Positions 1 to 11,439 of a stretch of 64,000 nucleotides of DNA are shown one piece after another. This DNA comes from Tricholoma matsutake. Lineage: Eukaryota; Basidiomycota; Agaricomycetes; Agaricales; Tricholomataceae. The translations under genes and the position numbers were made by a program. Each line of letters starts with the position of its first letter. Position 1 is the stretch's first letter. The stretch is taken from contig AP026544.2 in NCBI GenBank assembly GCA_026075535.2, positions 1,178,001-1,242,000 on the forward strand, read 5' to 3'. Under the pieces are notes generated by a model. That model did not search any database. It saw only the letters and a program-made list of their open reading frames with translations, and was not told the DNA's origin.

Positions 1-330
1 TAGCTTAAAGAAAACATGAGAAAAGAAAAAAGAAAAAACTCACCTGGGGCCCAAACGACTCTATCATTGTTTGGGCCCATTTCATTGTGTGCTGGCACAG
101 GGCCTGTGGCTGTGGGGTGTTCAGGGGGCAGTGGCAGCAGTGGGACATGGGAGGGAGGCGTCGTCGTCAAGTGGTGGTGGTGGTGGTGGTTGGTGGTGAA
201 CGATGATGATCGATGATGAGCTGGCATCATTGTTGGTGACGTGGCTGTGTTGATTTGTCATCACAGCTGGGGCAGTACATAGAGAGATAAAACTATCTAC
301 CTGTAATGATACTTTAGTCTAACAGTTATA
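1..330. repeat. Low-complexity repeat debris
   Basis: GT- and GGT-rich sequence with no credible gene. The stretch around positions 25-60, with A-rich sequence followed by ACCTGGGGCCC, resembles the splice junction region near 19550 and its inverted copy near 22090. It may therefore be a decayed end of the same N-terminal exon seen in the hAT-type elements. The short open frame at 16-216, which encodes a run of tryptophans, is a product of the GTG repeat and not a gene. Confidence 0.4.
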
Positions 331-340
331 TTGTTGCCTT

Positions 341-1070
341 AAAATGTACTTTATCATGTGACTACAAGGGTTCAATCCCTGTGGTAGCCACTATAAGGGC
401 AACCTAAGCCTCTAGCAAAGGGAAATCTGAAGTTAAAATTATACTACATAATACAGGCATTGGGGACACATCTAGCAAAGGGAAATCCGAAGAGAAAACT
501 CTAAGGATCCCCTTGTTGATGCCCAGTATATGTGAAGATGACAAAAATCAAATATAACCTAAAAATAGAAAAGGCGGAGATAGGTGGATCAAGGCCGCCG
601 AATGACATCATACCAAGGGGTATGTGTCGGAAGGGGTACTCCGCCTCTAAATATAAAAGTGTCAACATGTACAAACATGATAGCAAGGGAAAATTAGTAA
701 TAAAATCTGGAAACATCATAGAAAATGAAGAATAGAAGGAAATGAGGTGGGGAAAAATATAGGACGAACATAAAAAATAGGAAAAACACACAGGGCACCC
801 CCCTAGTCCCCTTACAGCCACTGATTTTTCAGTCAATTATATAAGCAACTTGGACAGTCCTAGGACAGTCCAAGGACTCAGCTTGGACTCAGCTTGGACT
901 GGACATTTAGTTTGGCAGGACTTTCGGCCAAAGAAGTCCAAGCAAAGTCCGAGCAAAGTCCTCAGACAGTACTCGGACAGTACTCGGACAGTACTCGGAC
1001 AGTACTCGGACAGTACTCGGACAGTCTGAGTGTCCAAGCAGAGTCCACTCGGATTGGGGAGGGGGGGGAG
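341..1070 (+). repeat. SINE-like unit a: Pol III B-box-like head plus GGACAG array
   Basis: A tRNA-like B box (GGGTTCAATCCC, about 368-379) is followed, after removal of the solo LTR at 392-816, by an array of degenerate GGACAG/GGACTC motifs (about 843-1050) and a G-rich terminus ending GGGGGGGAG followed by TGTAAAG. Within the array, 965-1025 holds about five near-perfect 11-bp copies of GGACAGTACTC. Four other units in the window share this layout in part: 28794-29200 on the minus strand, 46660-47009, 52227-52568 and 52655-53074. The class is uncertain. Confidence 0.55.
392..816 (-). mobile_element. Solo LTR, family S, copy 1
   Basis: A 425-bp segment flanked by the 5-bp direct repeat GCCAC (387-391 and 817-821). 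Read on the minus strand it begins TGTAAGGGG and ends CCCTTATA, an almost perfect short inverted repeat of the kind that bounds LTRs. It holds no open frame of note and has an AATATAAAAG TATA-like motif near the middle. A second copy, 18482-20487, has its own 5-bp TSD, GCAGG. Two independent TSDs and matching ends support a solo LTR or a similar integrase-mobilised unit. No internal region was found, so the parent family is unknown. Confidence 0.7.
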
Positions 1071-1453
1071 TGTAAAGACCTCCTGGGATGAACTGAGTGG
1101 TTCATTGGCAGTTCGCTGCACCAACTGCTGGAGGGCATATGTGGTGAATGCAACCCATAACCAACCATAACTAGCAGTGTTTCTTATTTATTTCATCACT
1201 CTCCTTACCCACTAAGTATTTCTTTGGCTATGATACTGCCTTGACCCCTGTTTTATATTTAACTGACAAACCTCTATTTATATCGACTGAGTCCTACAGT
1301 ATAAAAGCCCTATGTACTTGTATTCTACTCTTCAGAATAAAGTTTCATTTTATCACTGTCTTGAACGTGTGACAAAACCGTAACTACCAATCATGCTTTT
1401 GCCACACTGGATCAAACTATCTTACATAATGAGAGTTCTAGCTGTTTGTGAAA
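1071..1453. other. Noncoding, LTR-like regulatory sequence
   Basis: No gene is seen. The stretch starts TGTAAAGACC directly after a purine run (1051-1070). It contains TATAAAAG near 1300 and AATAAA near 1337, and reaches TGTGACA at about 1375. That order would fit an LTR with its promoter and polyadenylation signal, but no partner LTR or target duplication was found. Confidence 0.3.
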
Positions 1454-1790
1454 TACTATATCGCCCAATTGGTCTGACATCTCCCAGGGAGTCTGAAATT
1501 CAATTTCTACATTTTATCTGCTTGCTCAATTCCCCCGAAGTTTTATGGGATCTAATTGACTAGTAGTAATGGATGTATGTATGATTTGACTAAGGAATAC
1601 AAGCTGTGGAAGCCGTCGAGAAACAGTAGCCAGAGTGATCAAACACTGATACAAATGAAAATGTCTTGTTCACCATGGCAAAAACCACTCCCAAAGCCCA
1701 AAAAAAATTGACAGGACACCTACACTAGACCAAACTATGGTAGCATGCTCTCTTCAAGTCTCTGGGGTGGTATGCCCATGTTTGAGAGCG
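1454..1790 (+). repeat. KDZ-1 left terminal inverted repeat
   Basis: Matches the reverse complement of 8180-8516 over its whole length. Mismatches are mainly transitions, and the centre differs by a short A/T run (about 1700-1710). Homology fades just inside the GGTATGCCCATG segment, close to where both internal transcription units could start, so the repeat may carry promoters for both genes. Confidence 0.75.
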
Positions 1791-2050
1791 ATGAAGGGAC
1801 ACTGTCAATTTTGTCACACTTTGTCATGGTAAAATTGAATGTCCACTGGCCACCTCAACAGCAAGTGGCTCGAGCAGGAAATCTGATTGGCCAAGAGGTT
1901 CATTTGCAAATATTGTTCGCAGACATGTTTGCAGCAGGCATTGCTTAGGCAGCAGCCTGTGTACATAATATAGCACAATAGCACATGTTGCGTGTTGAGA
2001 GCGTTGTTGTCCACCATGTCAAAGCTCACCAATGCTCAGTACAATCTCCT

Positions 2051-2244
2051 TTCCACTGTGCTTTGGCTCCACTGCACTTTGGCATGCTCATCTTTGCCCT
2101 TCTGAGTCTCTGCATATTTAGTCAGTCATGTTGGCACCCATTTCATTCCACTGTGCTTTGGCTCCACTGCACTTTGGCATGCTCATCTTTGCCCTTCCAA
2201 GTCTCTGCATATTTAGTCAGTCATGTTGGCCCCCATTTCACCAC
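2051..2244 (+). repeat. 95-bp tandem duplication
   Basis: The segment beginning TTCCACTGTGCTTTGGCTCC at 2051 is repeated from 2146, with few differences through GTCAGTCATGTTGGC. It lies just upstream of the first recognisable exon of the RTC4-like gene and could be a duplicated leader or promoter segment. Confidence 0.8.
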
Positions 2245-2260
2245 TGGATACAACCACACT

Positions 2261-5184
2261 ATGGATGACCCCAAACCCATCATCATGCCTCAGCTCCTGT
2301 GTTTGAGTGTGTCATTCAGTCAGCCTATGGGCCCCTTGAGGGTATACCAAGATGCTGGTGACCAGGAAAGTGTCATCTCAGAGGTGCAATATGCCAATCA
2401 GTGAGTAGTAGGACATTCAAAAAATTGCTTTAGACTGACTTTTGATCAGTGCACTTCTTGTCACTGGACAAAATTCCACACCGAAGCATATGTCTTTGAG
2501 GATGCTGAACACCTTCCATTGTGTACAGTCAGCCCTACTCATCCTGCTGCTTTCGCTCCTCTTCAATTGGATGCTGCCTTACCCCCTGCAACAGCTCCAC
2601 CTCCTACACTGACAGGCCGAATTGATTGCACAACTCTGGACTGTTTTAAAAGGAGTGGGCTACATACTCAGGGTAGTAGGACATGTATTGAATACAAATG
2701 CAAGTCTTGCTGCAATGCGGTGGCAAACAGAACTCATCAAGATGGACAGGGACAAGCATGATGCAATGCTCATAGTCTAGGTACTTTTATATATGTCATT
2801 AGCTTATTCCCTTGGCTCAGCATTATTAACAGGCTTGCCCTTCTCCTGCTTCACAGCCCCAGACTCACATGATTGAACCAATTTCTATTGGGTGCAGCCA
2901 CAATCAAAACCCAGCACAGCAGCCTCATTCCCAACATGTTACAGCACCTCATCAGGTGGCACCCCCACCTCTAACCCAGTTCCATGGAATTACTGTTATG
3001 CAGCCTTTGACCTCTTCTCATCCCAAACCCATCACCACTCCACTTCTGCCCCAGCCCTGACAAGTCGCTGTTACACAGACACAGTCAGCAAATGTATCAG
3101 GGAATGCACCTCGCTGAACACTGGTGCAGCCGATACATCCTGAGTGGGGAGCAGTTCGTAGCATTGCTGTACAGGAGCAGCAGTCTATCAAATCACTCAA
3201 GATCCAACCCCAGGAGATGCAGGCGGAAAAGAAGAAGTATGTCATGTTGATAGTCTGGCACAAGGTACATTCTTTCTGTCGCTTCTTTTGGACATGTACT
3301 TACTGTGATATATAGAATGGGATGAAGCCATTACGGATGAAACTCTATGTTGATACCTTCCCTCAACTCTGACTTTCTGCATCATCAGACCTCATGGATA
3401 GACTTAGCCTGACCACCACAAGCTGGATTGATCTCTGGGAAGGAGAGTGGACCACAGTCAGGATGAAAGATCCTCTCGATGTCATTCATGGACAACAACT
3501 CCTCCTCCATCTCTGCCCTAGCCTTCTCAAAGAACTCACTGACTGCCCTGGTCTTGATAATGTGTTGTCTAAACAGCCCAAACATCAACCTACAGGAAGC
3601 AAATGAGCTGCAGAGGTGTTAGTTTTGCCATTGAAAAAGGTGGCTCAGAACGATACTGCCTCTCATTGCAGGCCATCTTCACAAAGCTCGGGCAGGCTCG
3701 ACACTCCATCTACTCCTTCATGATCACCTTCTCCCCAGTGTACAGCTCTCTCCCCATCTCATTCTCCCCGTCATGGTTCCTCCCATCAGCTGCCCTCTCA
3801 TAAACACCAGAAGATACCTTTCCTTCTCGACATGTGACAACATTGTCATCCAAGTCTTGGGGACACGAAGCATGTAGAAAGCCAAAGACCATTGCTTGGC
3901 CCCACAATTTTTATGTCTGTGATATTAGCACTGGGATGGCCAAGCTAGATAAACTTTGTGTGAAGGGCATTGGTCATGAGAAGGCATTCTGCACATCATT
4001 CCCAAGCAAAGTGCAGCAGAACCACTCATTGGAAGTACTGAAGGCAATGGAATGAGATGGATGCAGATATTAAAGAGCAATTCATAAACTATGGTGAAAT
4101 ACCAAAAGGTCTATTTTGGCAGCTGCTTAAAGCGATTGAAAACCCACACCTTCTAGAAGACACCTCTCTCAGCCCGCAACTGTTGTCATGCTCTGTCACC
4201 TGTTCCCACTCATGCTCCCCCTCTCGCTCCTCTATTCATTCCTGGTCTCGCTCCCCAGCATCTCTTCATTCTTGGTCTGCCTCCCCCATCCATTATCAAT
4301 CTCTGTCACAGTCTTCTGTTCACCACTCTGAGTTCTCAATCTCAGCATCCACTAGTTTACTCTGCAAGTTCTGTGACCAGCCAATACCCTCCATACAGTC
4401 TGCAGAACTCACTGCAATGCGAAAATGCTTGGAAGATGTCACTTGGCCTGAGGAAAGTCCAGACAACCTTAATCATCATGAGGCTCAGAGTTTCATGGTG
4501 TATGTGATGTACTGCAAGCGACACCAATTTGAGCAGGAGCTTCTTCCTGAAGCAGAGCGAGAGGGCTGGCCAAAGTATATCAATTTTGACAAGCTTCACA
4601 GCCACATCCTCAGCCATCAGGAGGTGATTGAGCTAATTATGATAGAACCAGCAGAGAGTGAGTTCTTTGAACTGGCAAAGAAGGCTTATCTCTTGAAGCA
4701 AAAAGGGAAGAACACAAACACTTTCACAGAACAATCTGCTGGATAGTGAGTATTTTCTGACTTATATTCTGTTTGTCTGCCTCCTAGTTATGGACAAGAG
4801 GGATATCAACTGATTGTCCTTACACTCCAATCTATGTTTCCTGAGAAGACACTTGAACCATATGACCTCTTGCCACTTGGGTAGAATGAAATTATCTTTG
4901 AATTTCTGCTCCCTGAAGTTGCTGTTCTCCTCATTCAAGATGACCTTTGAGTATCACGAGAAGACAAGATTGACATATTACATTGCAGTCAAGTTTTTGG
5001 AACATTAATGCATCCACTGGAGGATGAAAACATGGTGGTTGAGGACCTGGTGTGGGAGCAGGCTCAGAGGCACAGGAGTATGGCAAGAAAGGCTGGTACT
5101 CCTGTTAAGGTGGAACAACCTGATGTTTCCATGGCTTGGAAGGTCAACAGAGAAGTAATCAACTTGACATTGGATGATGACTAA
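2261..5184 (+). pseudogene. KDZ-1 cargo gene with an RTC4-like domain
   Basis: The start is placed at ATG 2261 (MDDPKPIIMPQ), the first codon of a stretch resembling basidiomycete homologs I recall. A first intron is likely near 2401-2433. A cysteine cluster (CIEYKCKSCC) lies near 2700 and a serine-rich linker near 4190-4350. An open block at 4057-4746 carries a CKFCD motif, a conserved GWPKYINFDKL segment and a C-terminal FFELAKKAY. A 42-nt intron (4746-4787) joins it to a GYYGQEGY motif. This order matches the RTC4-like domain of fungi. In yeast, Rtc4 is a nuclear protein linked to telomere capping; whether that role applies here is inference. Stops (for example near 4883) and frameshifts make this copy a pseudogene. 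The 5' half is poorly resolved. Confidence 0.6.
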
Positions 5185-5243
5185 TAAAGGACATTTTGCA
5201 ACTTAACGACTGTGATGATTAATGAATATATTGTAACTATAGT

Positions 5244-7710
5244 CTAAGCAGTATCTGGCCTAAGAGGTATATGACGAGGAATATTATATGGCACTTTCAA
5301 CTTATATTTGAGCTCCTGGACTGTATGCTGATTCAGATGTTTTATCATCTCATCAAGGAAGAACCCATAGCAGTCAATTTGCATTTCTCTCACGATAGCT
5401 TGAAATCCACCAAACCATGCATTAGTTTGCTCAGCTGCAGATGAGTTGAAACACCAGTTTCCTTCTGGAGTACAGAGTTCTGGCCATATGTAGGGGTTGC
5501 AATACATATGTGCCACAGGTGATATCTGACTCCTTGTGCTTTGACTTTAAGTGGAAAATGTCAACAGGAAGAGCAACATTATCAAAATAGGTTTGGAGAT
5601 AAGGATCTTCTTCTGCCTGTAGCATGGCTTGAATTCGGCAATTGTTGTCATGCCAAATGACACCCAGGAGGGATGACTTCATGGGGAAAAGCCACATCAA
5701 AAAGGTCTAATGAGGAATTGTCAGAAGAAGGCCGAGATATAATGTTGGATGTACTTGAACACCATTGGGAGCTTCAGAACCATAGAAAATTGCACGGCCC
5801 AGGATTACACCACAAGATGCCACACATAGCTCTTCATTGTGAGTCCTTCAGTGCCCAAAGCATGCTTGAAGAGTTCTGTTGCCAGTTTCAGGCTTCCCAT
5901 CACAAACACCATTCACATCAATGAGCACTGGTTCATCAGAATATGGGAGTGATGCATGTGCAGCATTGTCGAGGGAGTCAGACAAGTCGGAAGATGGGTC
6001 CAGCTGAGAGAGCTTGAGGCAAGCAAGGCAGTGTTTGAGCTGAAACATTGCCTTATTCTGCTCATCCTTATAGCTCTCTAGTTGGCAATGAGATGGGAGG
6101 GAGCATGTACGATAGCCATCATCGGCCTTTGCTGTACATGATGTGACAGTGCATTCATCAGCCAAATCATTGTGGTCAGGGCAAAAGTGGTCATTCTGAG
6201 ATGCAAGTGGCACCACACAATCATGAACATCACAGCAGGGGCAGCCTATTGTATTGATGCCATTGATTATGACAGAACAAACACACCCTACAAAATGATT
6301 AAATAGTTCAGTGCATGTGATGATAAAAAGTCTTACCTATCTGCTCTGGGTCTGTGTCATTAATCCAGCAGCATGCATCACAAGCATGGCTCCATTCTTC
6401 TTGACCTGTACCTGAAATTCGAAGGTTATGTGCTTGTAGTGCAGGTTCAAGCCTGTTCCTGCCTTGTGATCTAACTCTAGGATTGTCCCCTGCTCCTGAC
6501 AATCTAGAAGTAGCCAGTAGAGGAACAGCAAGTTCCAGACATCCTCTGCATCAAGCTTTAGGCTCTTTGAGTATGCAGCAGGAAGCGAAGGAGTCGACTT
6601 GTGCACTCTGATGCCTTCATTATAGATCCTCACACAGTTTGTCGCTGATGTCCTATTCATTATAGTAGCTCAACAGGATATAACAGACCATGAAGAATGT
6701 ACCATACCAAGCATGTGCCATCATCATTGTGAACAGCTCACATGTTCATGAGGCTATAAAAACATGGGTAGCAATTTGTATAAAGTCGAATGACCCCCTG
6801 TAGTATGTCCTCTTAGATGTGTTCTCGTGGACATAAAAATTAGCATAATATCAAGTTTTACATTCTGCTAGAATATCAGAACCCAGCATTGTGGAATGGA
6901 ATAAATGCTCACGATGGCAATACATAGAGGTAGATTGACCTGGTATGGGTCCAAAATCTTGCATGAAAACTGTAACAGCAACAGTGATTAATTTGACAAG
7001 GTCACGTGGCAGAGTATCCCCACTAGCACCTCGGGCCTTGAGGACACAGTTTGGCTCCATGCAAACATGGCTTGGTGGGCATAAATGGTAGTAGGCTAGC
7101 TTGTGTGAGACATTCAGAGCAAGAATCCAGAGTACAGCTGAATATACTGATACGCCGACACAGCCCATGATCAATAAAGAGCTGGAGATGCCACCTTCCC
7201 AGTTCTTAGACACCCTCTATGTCTGGGTCAAAGTCCCAAGCAATTTCCCACAATGCCTCCCAAGCAAGCTTCGTGAGGTTGTCATCAAATTCCATCGAGG
7301 CCTTGAGGAACTCATGGACATTCACCAAAAGTTGTTCTGGTGGGTTGGTGTTGTGGGAGGGCTGTAAATGGCTTCAGGAGGCTGATGATTTGAATGAATC
7401 TAGTCAATGAGGTGATGTCCAATGCTTTTGCAAGACGAGGATTAGCAACGAGAATTGAGAGGAGGGTTTCAAGAGAGGGCCCGGGGAACATCTTTGCAAA
7501 AAGAATATATTACAGAAAGCAAAGCATAAATACATGGGTGGTACAAAAGGGCTTGCTGTTGTCATCGCCGTCAACACAGCTCAGTGCTTGGTCCACGATG
7601 GTGTAGCCAAATAGGTCAAACAATGCCCACTGGCCACATTGTTCGGCGGACGTGTTCACGAACGTTTGTCCCAGTCGATCACTTGTCCTTGGCTTGAGAT
7701 GCTGAGGCAC
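5244..7710 (-). pseudogene. KDZ transposase, KDZ-1 copy
   Basis: Read 7710 to 5244, the pieces follow the order of the KDZ (Kyakuja-Dileera-Zisupton) family. An N-terminal helical block comes first, then FLDHGL-like and C-x4-C cysteine-cluster segments (about 7150-7000), a DVWNLLFLYWLLLD block (6540), a CDACCW motif (about 6370) and a zinc-binding run with CTVTSCTAKADDGYRTC (about 6150). Then come RTHNEELCVASCGVI (5830), CNPYIWPELC, and the catalytic-core signature NSSAAEQTNAWFGGFQ (5400). It ends in PLRPDTA at 5244. Several frameshifts, stops and unspliced introns separate the pieces, so it is defective. The stop is 60 bp from that of the convergent cargo gene. Confidence 0.8.
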
Positions 7711-7720
7711 GAGAAATCAC

Positions 7721-8117
7721 TAGGGTTGTTCACGGTGGCCATTCTTGGGCCATTTTCAGCTCATTTTCAAACTCATTTTCGGCTCATTTTCATGTATTTG
7801 GCAGAGGAACAAACAAAAGGGAATGAAAAATGAAATGGAAAATGACATGAAAAATGGTTACTGTGAACACCCTGGGAAGGAAATTTTAGAAAAATGGAGC
7901 AAAAATGCATTTTTCTCGCCAGGCACAGTGCCAAAAAGATGAAAAATGATCATTTTTCGGTTCCCTTTTTACAAAAGCAAGAGTGGGGTTCCATTTTACA
8001 TTCATTTTACATTCATTCTCAGTTCCATTCTTGAGAAAAATGGAATCAAAATGAAATAGAAAATGATTGAAAAATGAGTGAAAAATGAACCAAAAATGCC
8101 AACCATGAACAACCCTA
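7721..8117. mobile_element. MITE with hAT-like ends, family M1
   Basis: A 397-bp AT-rich unit. Its ends are inverted repeats, TAGGGTTGTTCACGGT at the left and ACCATGAACAACCCTA at the right, with one mismatch in 16. The interior is full of short TCATTTTC and GAAAATGA words in both orientations, like the subterminal repeats that bind transposase in hAT elements. The 8-bp flanks, GAAATCAC and TTGAATTG, do not match, so no target duplication is claimed. It interrupts the 5' region of the KDZ-1 transposase gene. Confidence 0.65.
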
Positions 8118-8179
8118 TTGAATTGAACTATGCTGGGCGGACCTTGAATTTCGATGTGTTTTGTCACACTGTCTCTCCT

Positions 8180-8516
8180 CACTCTTGAACATGGGCACAC
8201 CACCCCGGAGACTTAAAGAGAGCATGCTACCATAGTTTGGTCTAGTGTAGGTGTCCTGTCAAAAAATTTCGGGCTTTGGGAGTGGTTTTTGCCATGGTGA
8301 ACAAGACATTTTCATTTGTATCAGTGTTTGATCACTCCGGCTACTGTTTCTCGACTGCTTCCACAGCTTGTATTCCTTAGCGAAATCATACATACATCCG
8401 TTACTACTAGTCAATTAGATCCCGTAAAACTCCGGGGGGATTGAGCAAGCAGATAAAATGTAGAAATTGAATTTCAGACTCTTTGGGAGATTTCAGACCA
8501 ATTGGGCGATATAGTA
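8180..8516 (-). repeat. KDZ-1 right terminal inverted repeat
   Basis: Reverse complement of 1454-1790. After its last bases the sequence changes at once to the CpG-rich island, which fixes the right end of the element to within a few bases. Confidence 0.75.
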
Positions 8517-9134
8517 ATTGACACAGCCGATTTGCAGCCGATTCAATATTCAACAACGATCCTCAGTCTTCCTCAGTTGTGGATCTTCGCATGAATTTTG
8601 AATCAACTTCTGGATCGTTATCTTTGACTGCCACTAATGAAACCGATGACAGTCCTCCTTTTCAAACTAAGTTACGTGCTAACTTGACAATAGATATGTA
8701 TTCCGAGGCAATTAGATCATTCTGACTTGGAGATCTGATCTCTACCGTAACCACACCAGCTGCCCTCGCACACGTGAACGAAAAGAAGCAGATCGTGTTC
8801 AGGCGATGCGTAGTCTTCTCTAATAATCAAAACCAGACGAGGCCGCCCCTTTTCGATTTAGAATGCAGATAATAAACGGGGCAAGCGGAACCATGTTGAA
8901 TATGGCGCTGTGAATTGACCCTGCAATTTCACAACACCATACAACAACTGCCAGTGTGATGCGCCGAAGGTGCTCCAAGTTAGACCACGAGCCCAATTCT
9001 CCTCCCCCAACAAAGGACACGGCTTTTGAAAAGGCTAGCAACTTAACATCATCTTCAAGTGCGGTACCTACACCGATTGTTATATTACTTGAATATCTGC
9101 TCACACAATGGTTTTCTACCTAGCATCGCCCGAG
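8517..9134. other. Edge of host island, possible gene remnants
   Basis: A forward frame at about 8530-8724 encodes a credible peptide (NFESTSGSLSLTATNETDD and onwards, ending AIRSF, then stop) without an ATG. It could be the last exon of a gene whose 5' part was cut off by KDZ-1. A reverse 94-codon frame (8820-9104) has a hydrophobic middle but no recognisable motif. Neither is firm. CpG is common here, unlike the flanking transposons. Confidence 0.3.
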
Positions 9135-9814
9135 ATGAGCAACGACTCCATCAACGACGTTCAAACTAATGGAACAGTAGAGGAACGTGCGTTGCTCAAT
9201 CCTACGCAATCTATTGAACGTTTGATCATGCAACTTTACCTTCTCTAGACGAGCCTGACCAGTCGTATCACGACAATGTGGTCACTTTCGTTGTGGAAGC
9301 AAGCGGATACACTATTTCCTCCTGCACATTCTTCATCGACGATTTTTCCATTACCAGTGGACAAGACCTGGATGGCAAGATTGCGAGGGGGCAAGAGCGA
9401 ACCTGGACTAGCAGCACCAGCGGCTCCTTCACTTTTCGCGTTGGTCGCAAGAAAAGCACAGGAGTCGCGAACTTTTGGAGGAATAATTTCGCGCGGTCTG
9501 AGAGCAGTTTCAATGACTACCCCAGCGAGCTCAATTTTGCCCTGTATGGGCCGCTTGATTTCCGAGTAAATCATGGAGGTGGGACGAGCAAAGTGTATCG
9601 TATCGCGAAGTGTGGCCTCGCACAGGGTCAGACTGTCTTCTCGAATAACTGGTGGATTGCGATCGGGGGAGCCATTTACAAAGGTGATAACCGGATCACA
9701 TGCGAAGCGGTTGCGACGACCGGGGAGAAGCTGTACTTTACATTTTATCGCGGCAGCAATAGGCCCGTAACGGTGAATGAGATTGATATTACAGCTATTT
9801 CTACTTCTCCCTAG
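9135..9814 (+). CDS. Unidentified two-exon gene, probable beta-rich protein
   Basis: Exon 1 is 9135-9186 (MSNDSINDVQTN...). A 62-nt intron (9187-9248) has GTGCGT and TAG borders. Exon 2 is 9249-9814. The splice keeps frame and gives about 205 aa. The protein has no signal peptide or membrane segment. It is rich in alternating hydrophobic/polar stretches (VVTFVVEASGYTISSCTFF, SGSFTFRVG, KLYFTFYRG) and contains WWIAIGGAIYKG, which suggests a beta-sandwich. I do not recognise the family. Fruit-body lectins and aegerolysins were considered and do not fit. The frame is intact with normal CpG and codon use, so it is probably functional. The partial gene at 14387 may belong to the same kind. Confidence 0.7.
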
Positions 9815-10327
9815 TATTTTTTATATCTTGGCACTGAACATTGAAACGAGCTCTTAAGCACATCTCTGAGGTTGCCGTTAAGGGTCTCGTTCATCGAACT
9901 CTTTGAAGACTTTCAAGCTAAGCGTAAGGTGCCTCCTCAAGTCTCTAGTGACCAATTAGGTTTAGAAATTTATGGTGCAGCGTGCCATCCTCGGCTCCGA
10001 GCAATGCAAGGAGGTGTCCGCGTACGTGCGGCTATGGGCGACACCTAAGTCGGAGCGGTTCAACGGAGCATACTTATAAAGGTGTACGTATAGCACCCTG
10101 GGGTTGCGCTGCCGAAGGCTGGCTTGCAGCGCAGGGAGGGATGGGGCGGATGAACGGGCGAACTCAAGTCGCAGTAGAGTCACAGTGTCAGACTCAAGAG
10201 TCAGAATTGACTATCGGTATCAGAAGCTGGAAGACTGGCGCACAGTGCAGACTTGATAAGTACAACTCGTTAAGTACAAATGGAAAAACAAAACGATTGT
10301 ACGACGATCGGGTAGAGTAACTTGGAA
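9815..10327. other. Intergenic, convergent gene ends
   Basis: This lies between the stop of the two-exon gene and the stop of paralog A, which point at each other. Open frames of up to 112 codons occur but show no motif or splice context. No terminator or RNA gene was recognised. Confidence 0.4.
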
Positions 10328-11439
10328 TCACTCCGACTCATCGGTGTGTGGGTATTTTAGAGTATCAGCAATGATTGTGAACTCCCCATTTACCGGGGAG
10401 CGTTGAAGTAGCCAATAGGTCTCTGTGCGGAGCTGAGCAAGGTTCTCCTGCCAAATGACATCGCTCCTAATCTTCGACCGAATGATTTTATCCTGCTCGT
10501 AACCCATCACGATGTATGCCGAAAGAATCGGGGCGAATTCAACGGTGGCGTTTTCGTTGTGACTGAATGCTCGAATTATGTTAGCTTGAATTTTTTCGAA
10601 GAAGTAGGAATGAACTGAGGTCGTACCCCATGTTGTCGAAAATTACAACGGTTTCAGGTGAAAACTCAGGCGATTTAGGGAAAAAGCCTACGTGGATGAG
10701 AAAATTAGAACCACCAAATTCGAACGCACATACCAACACCAATCGCTTCGATACCTTGGCTCCTGTTGAAGGCTATGATCGCTTCGTCTAAGTTGACGGC
10801 TACCTCCGGTGGCTAAGTAGGACCTATCATCAGTGAACGAAATTCGCAAGGAATGAATGCTGACAGAAAATGAGTATATCGGCACCTCGCCCTCCATACG
10901 TTTGGTGAGATTTGTTTTCTGCCCTGGCTAAGTAAACGGTTGCGTCAAACAATGGAACCAGAACAATCAGGAGCCCCGCTATGAGTTTCTCACATTAAGA
11001 GCAACCCATGTCGAAACGTTGACGATATTGTCGCGTTGAATCTCTGGTCTACTGAATCCGAGTCTAAGAAGGCCGCCAAATGAGCTGCCTTGCTAGAATG
11101 AAGGAGTTGAAACACTCTTACTGTGACTTGTATGTGGCTTGCAGATTATACGCTCCTGAATGCAGTATTGCCGGTGCTTCCTGAGGGGGCGGGGGGTGCC
11201 TTTTACAACCAAAATGCTCACCAACCTGAGGCACCGAAGCCAGTAACTCTGAACGAGGTAGTTTATTACTGAGAGTCAGAGAACTCCAGAACATGGGCAC
11301 GGTGTACATACTTCCAAGCGGTAGGGAAAATGTCTCCTTGAAACATGTAGGGCACTGATTCATCAAAGATGAGAACGAGAACCACATTTTTTCCGAGGTC
11401 AGAGGACCGAATGTTAATGGTCCTCGTGAAAGTAGACAT
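10328..11439 (-). CDS. Paralog A: eight-exon gene of an uncharacterised agaricomycete family
   Basis: The ATG at 11439 begins MSTFTRTINIRSSDLG. Exons deduced from GT-AG borders and alignment to paralog B are 11439-11312, 11248-11226, 11180-11152, 11092-10994, 10927-10865, 10812-10734, 10687-10627 and 10562-10328. They sum to 717 nt (238 aa) in one open frame. Recognisable segments are RTINIRSS, LRLGFSRPEI, KTNLTKRMEGEVPIYSFS, an LSAYIV segment and VIWQENLAQL near the C-terminus. No signal peptide, membrane helix or catalytic motif is visible. I recall similar uncharacterised proteins in agaricomycetes but no function. The start is about 1.7 kb from that of paralog B, transcribed the other way. 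It appears intact. Confidence 0.75.

Larger units (their letters stand above)
1454..8516. mobile_element. KDZ-1: KDZ transposon with long terminal inverted repeats
   Basis: A 7.06-kb unit bounded by inverted repeats of about 337 bp (1454-1790 and 8180-8516). The outermost bases are TACTATATCGCCCAATTGG on the left and its reverse complement on the right. Inside are two convergent genes whose stops are 60 bp apart: an RTC4-like gene on the plus strand and a KDZ transposase on the minus strand. A non-autonomous element (7721-8117) has inserted near the 5' end of the transposase. No 8-bp target duplication is visible. A TA duplication is possible if the repeats are taken to start at CTATATCG. Confidence 0.75.

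Noticed and set aside
965..1025. Regular 11-bp repeats as a possible CRISPR array
   Set aside because: There are no spacers, the unit is too short, and the context is fungal. They are a tandem array within a repeat unit.
1071..1375. Complete LTR starting TGTAAAGACC
   Set aside because: TATA and AATAAA order fits, but there is no partner LTR and no target duplication (GGGAG against AAACC). Kept only as LTR-like.
8820..9104. 94-codon reverse gene with hydrophobic centre
   Set aside because: No motif, splice context or homology; noted only as part of the island edge.
9249..9814. Fruit-body lectin or aegerolysin identity
   Set aside because: Length and strand pattern are suggestive, but the conserved aromatic and sugar-binding positions of those families were not found. 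Left unnamed.
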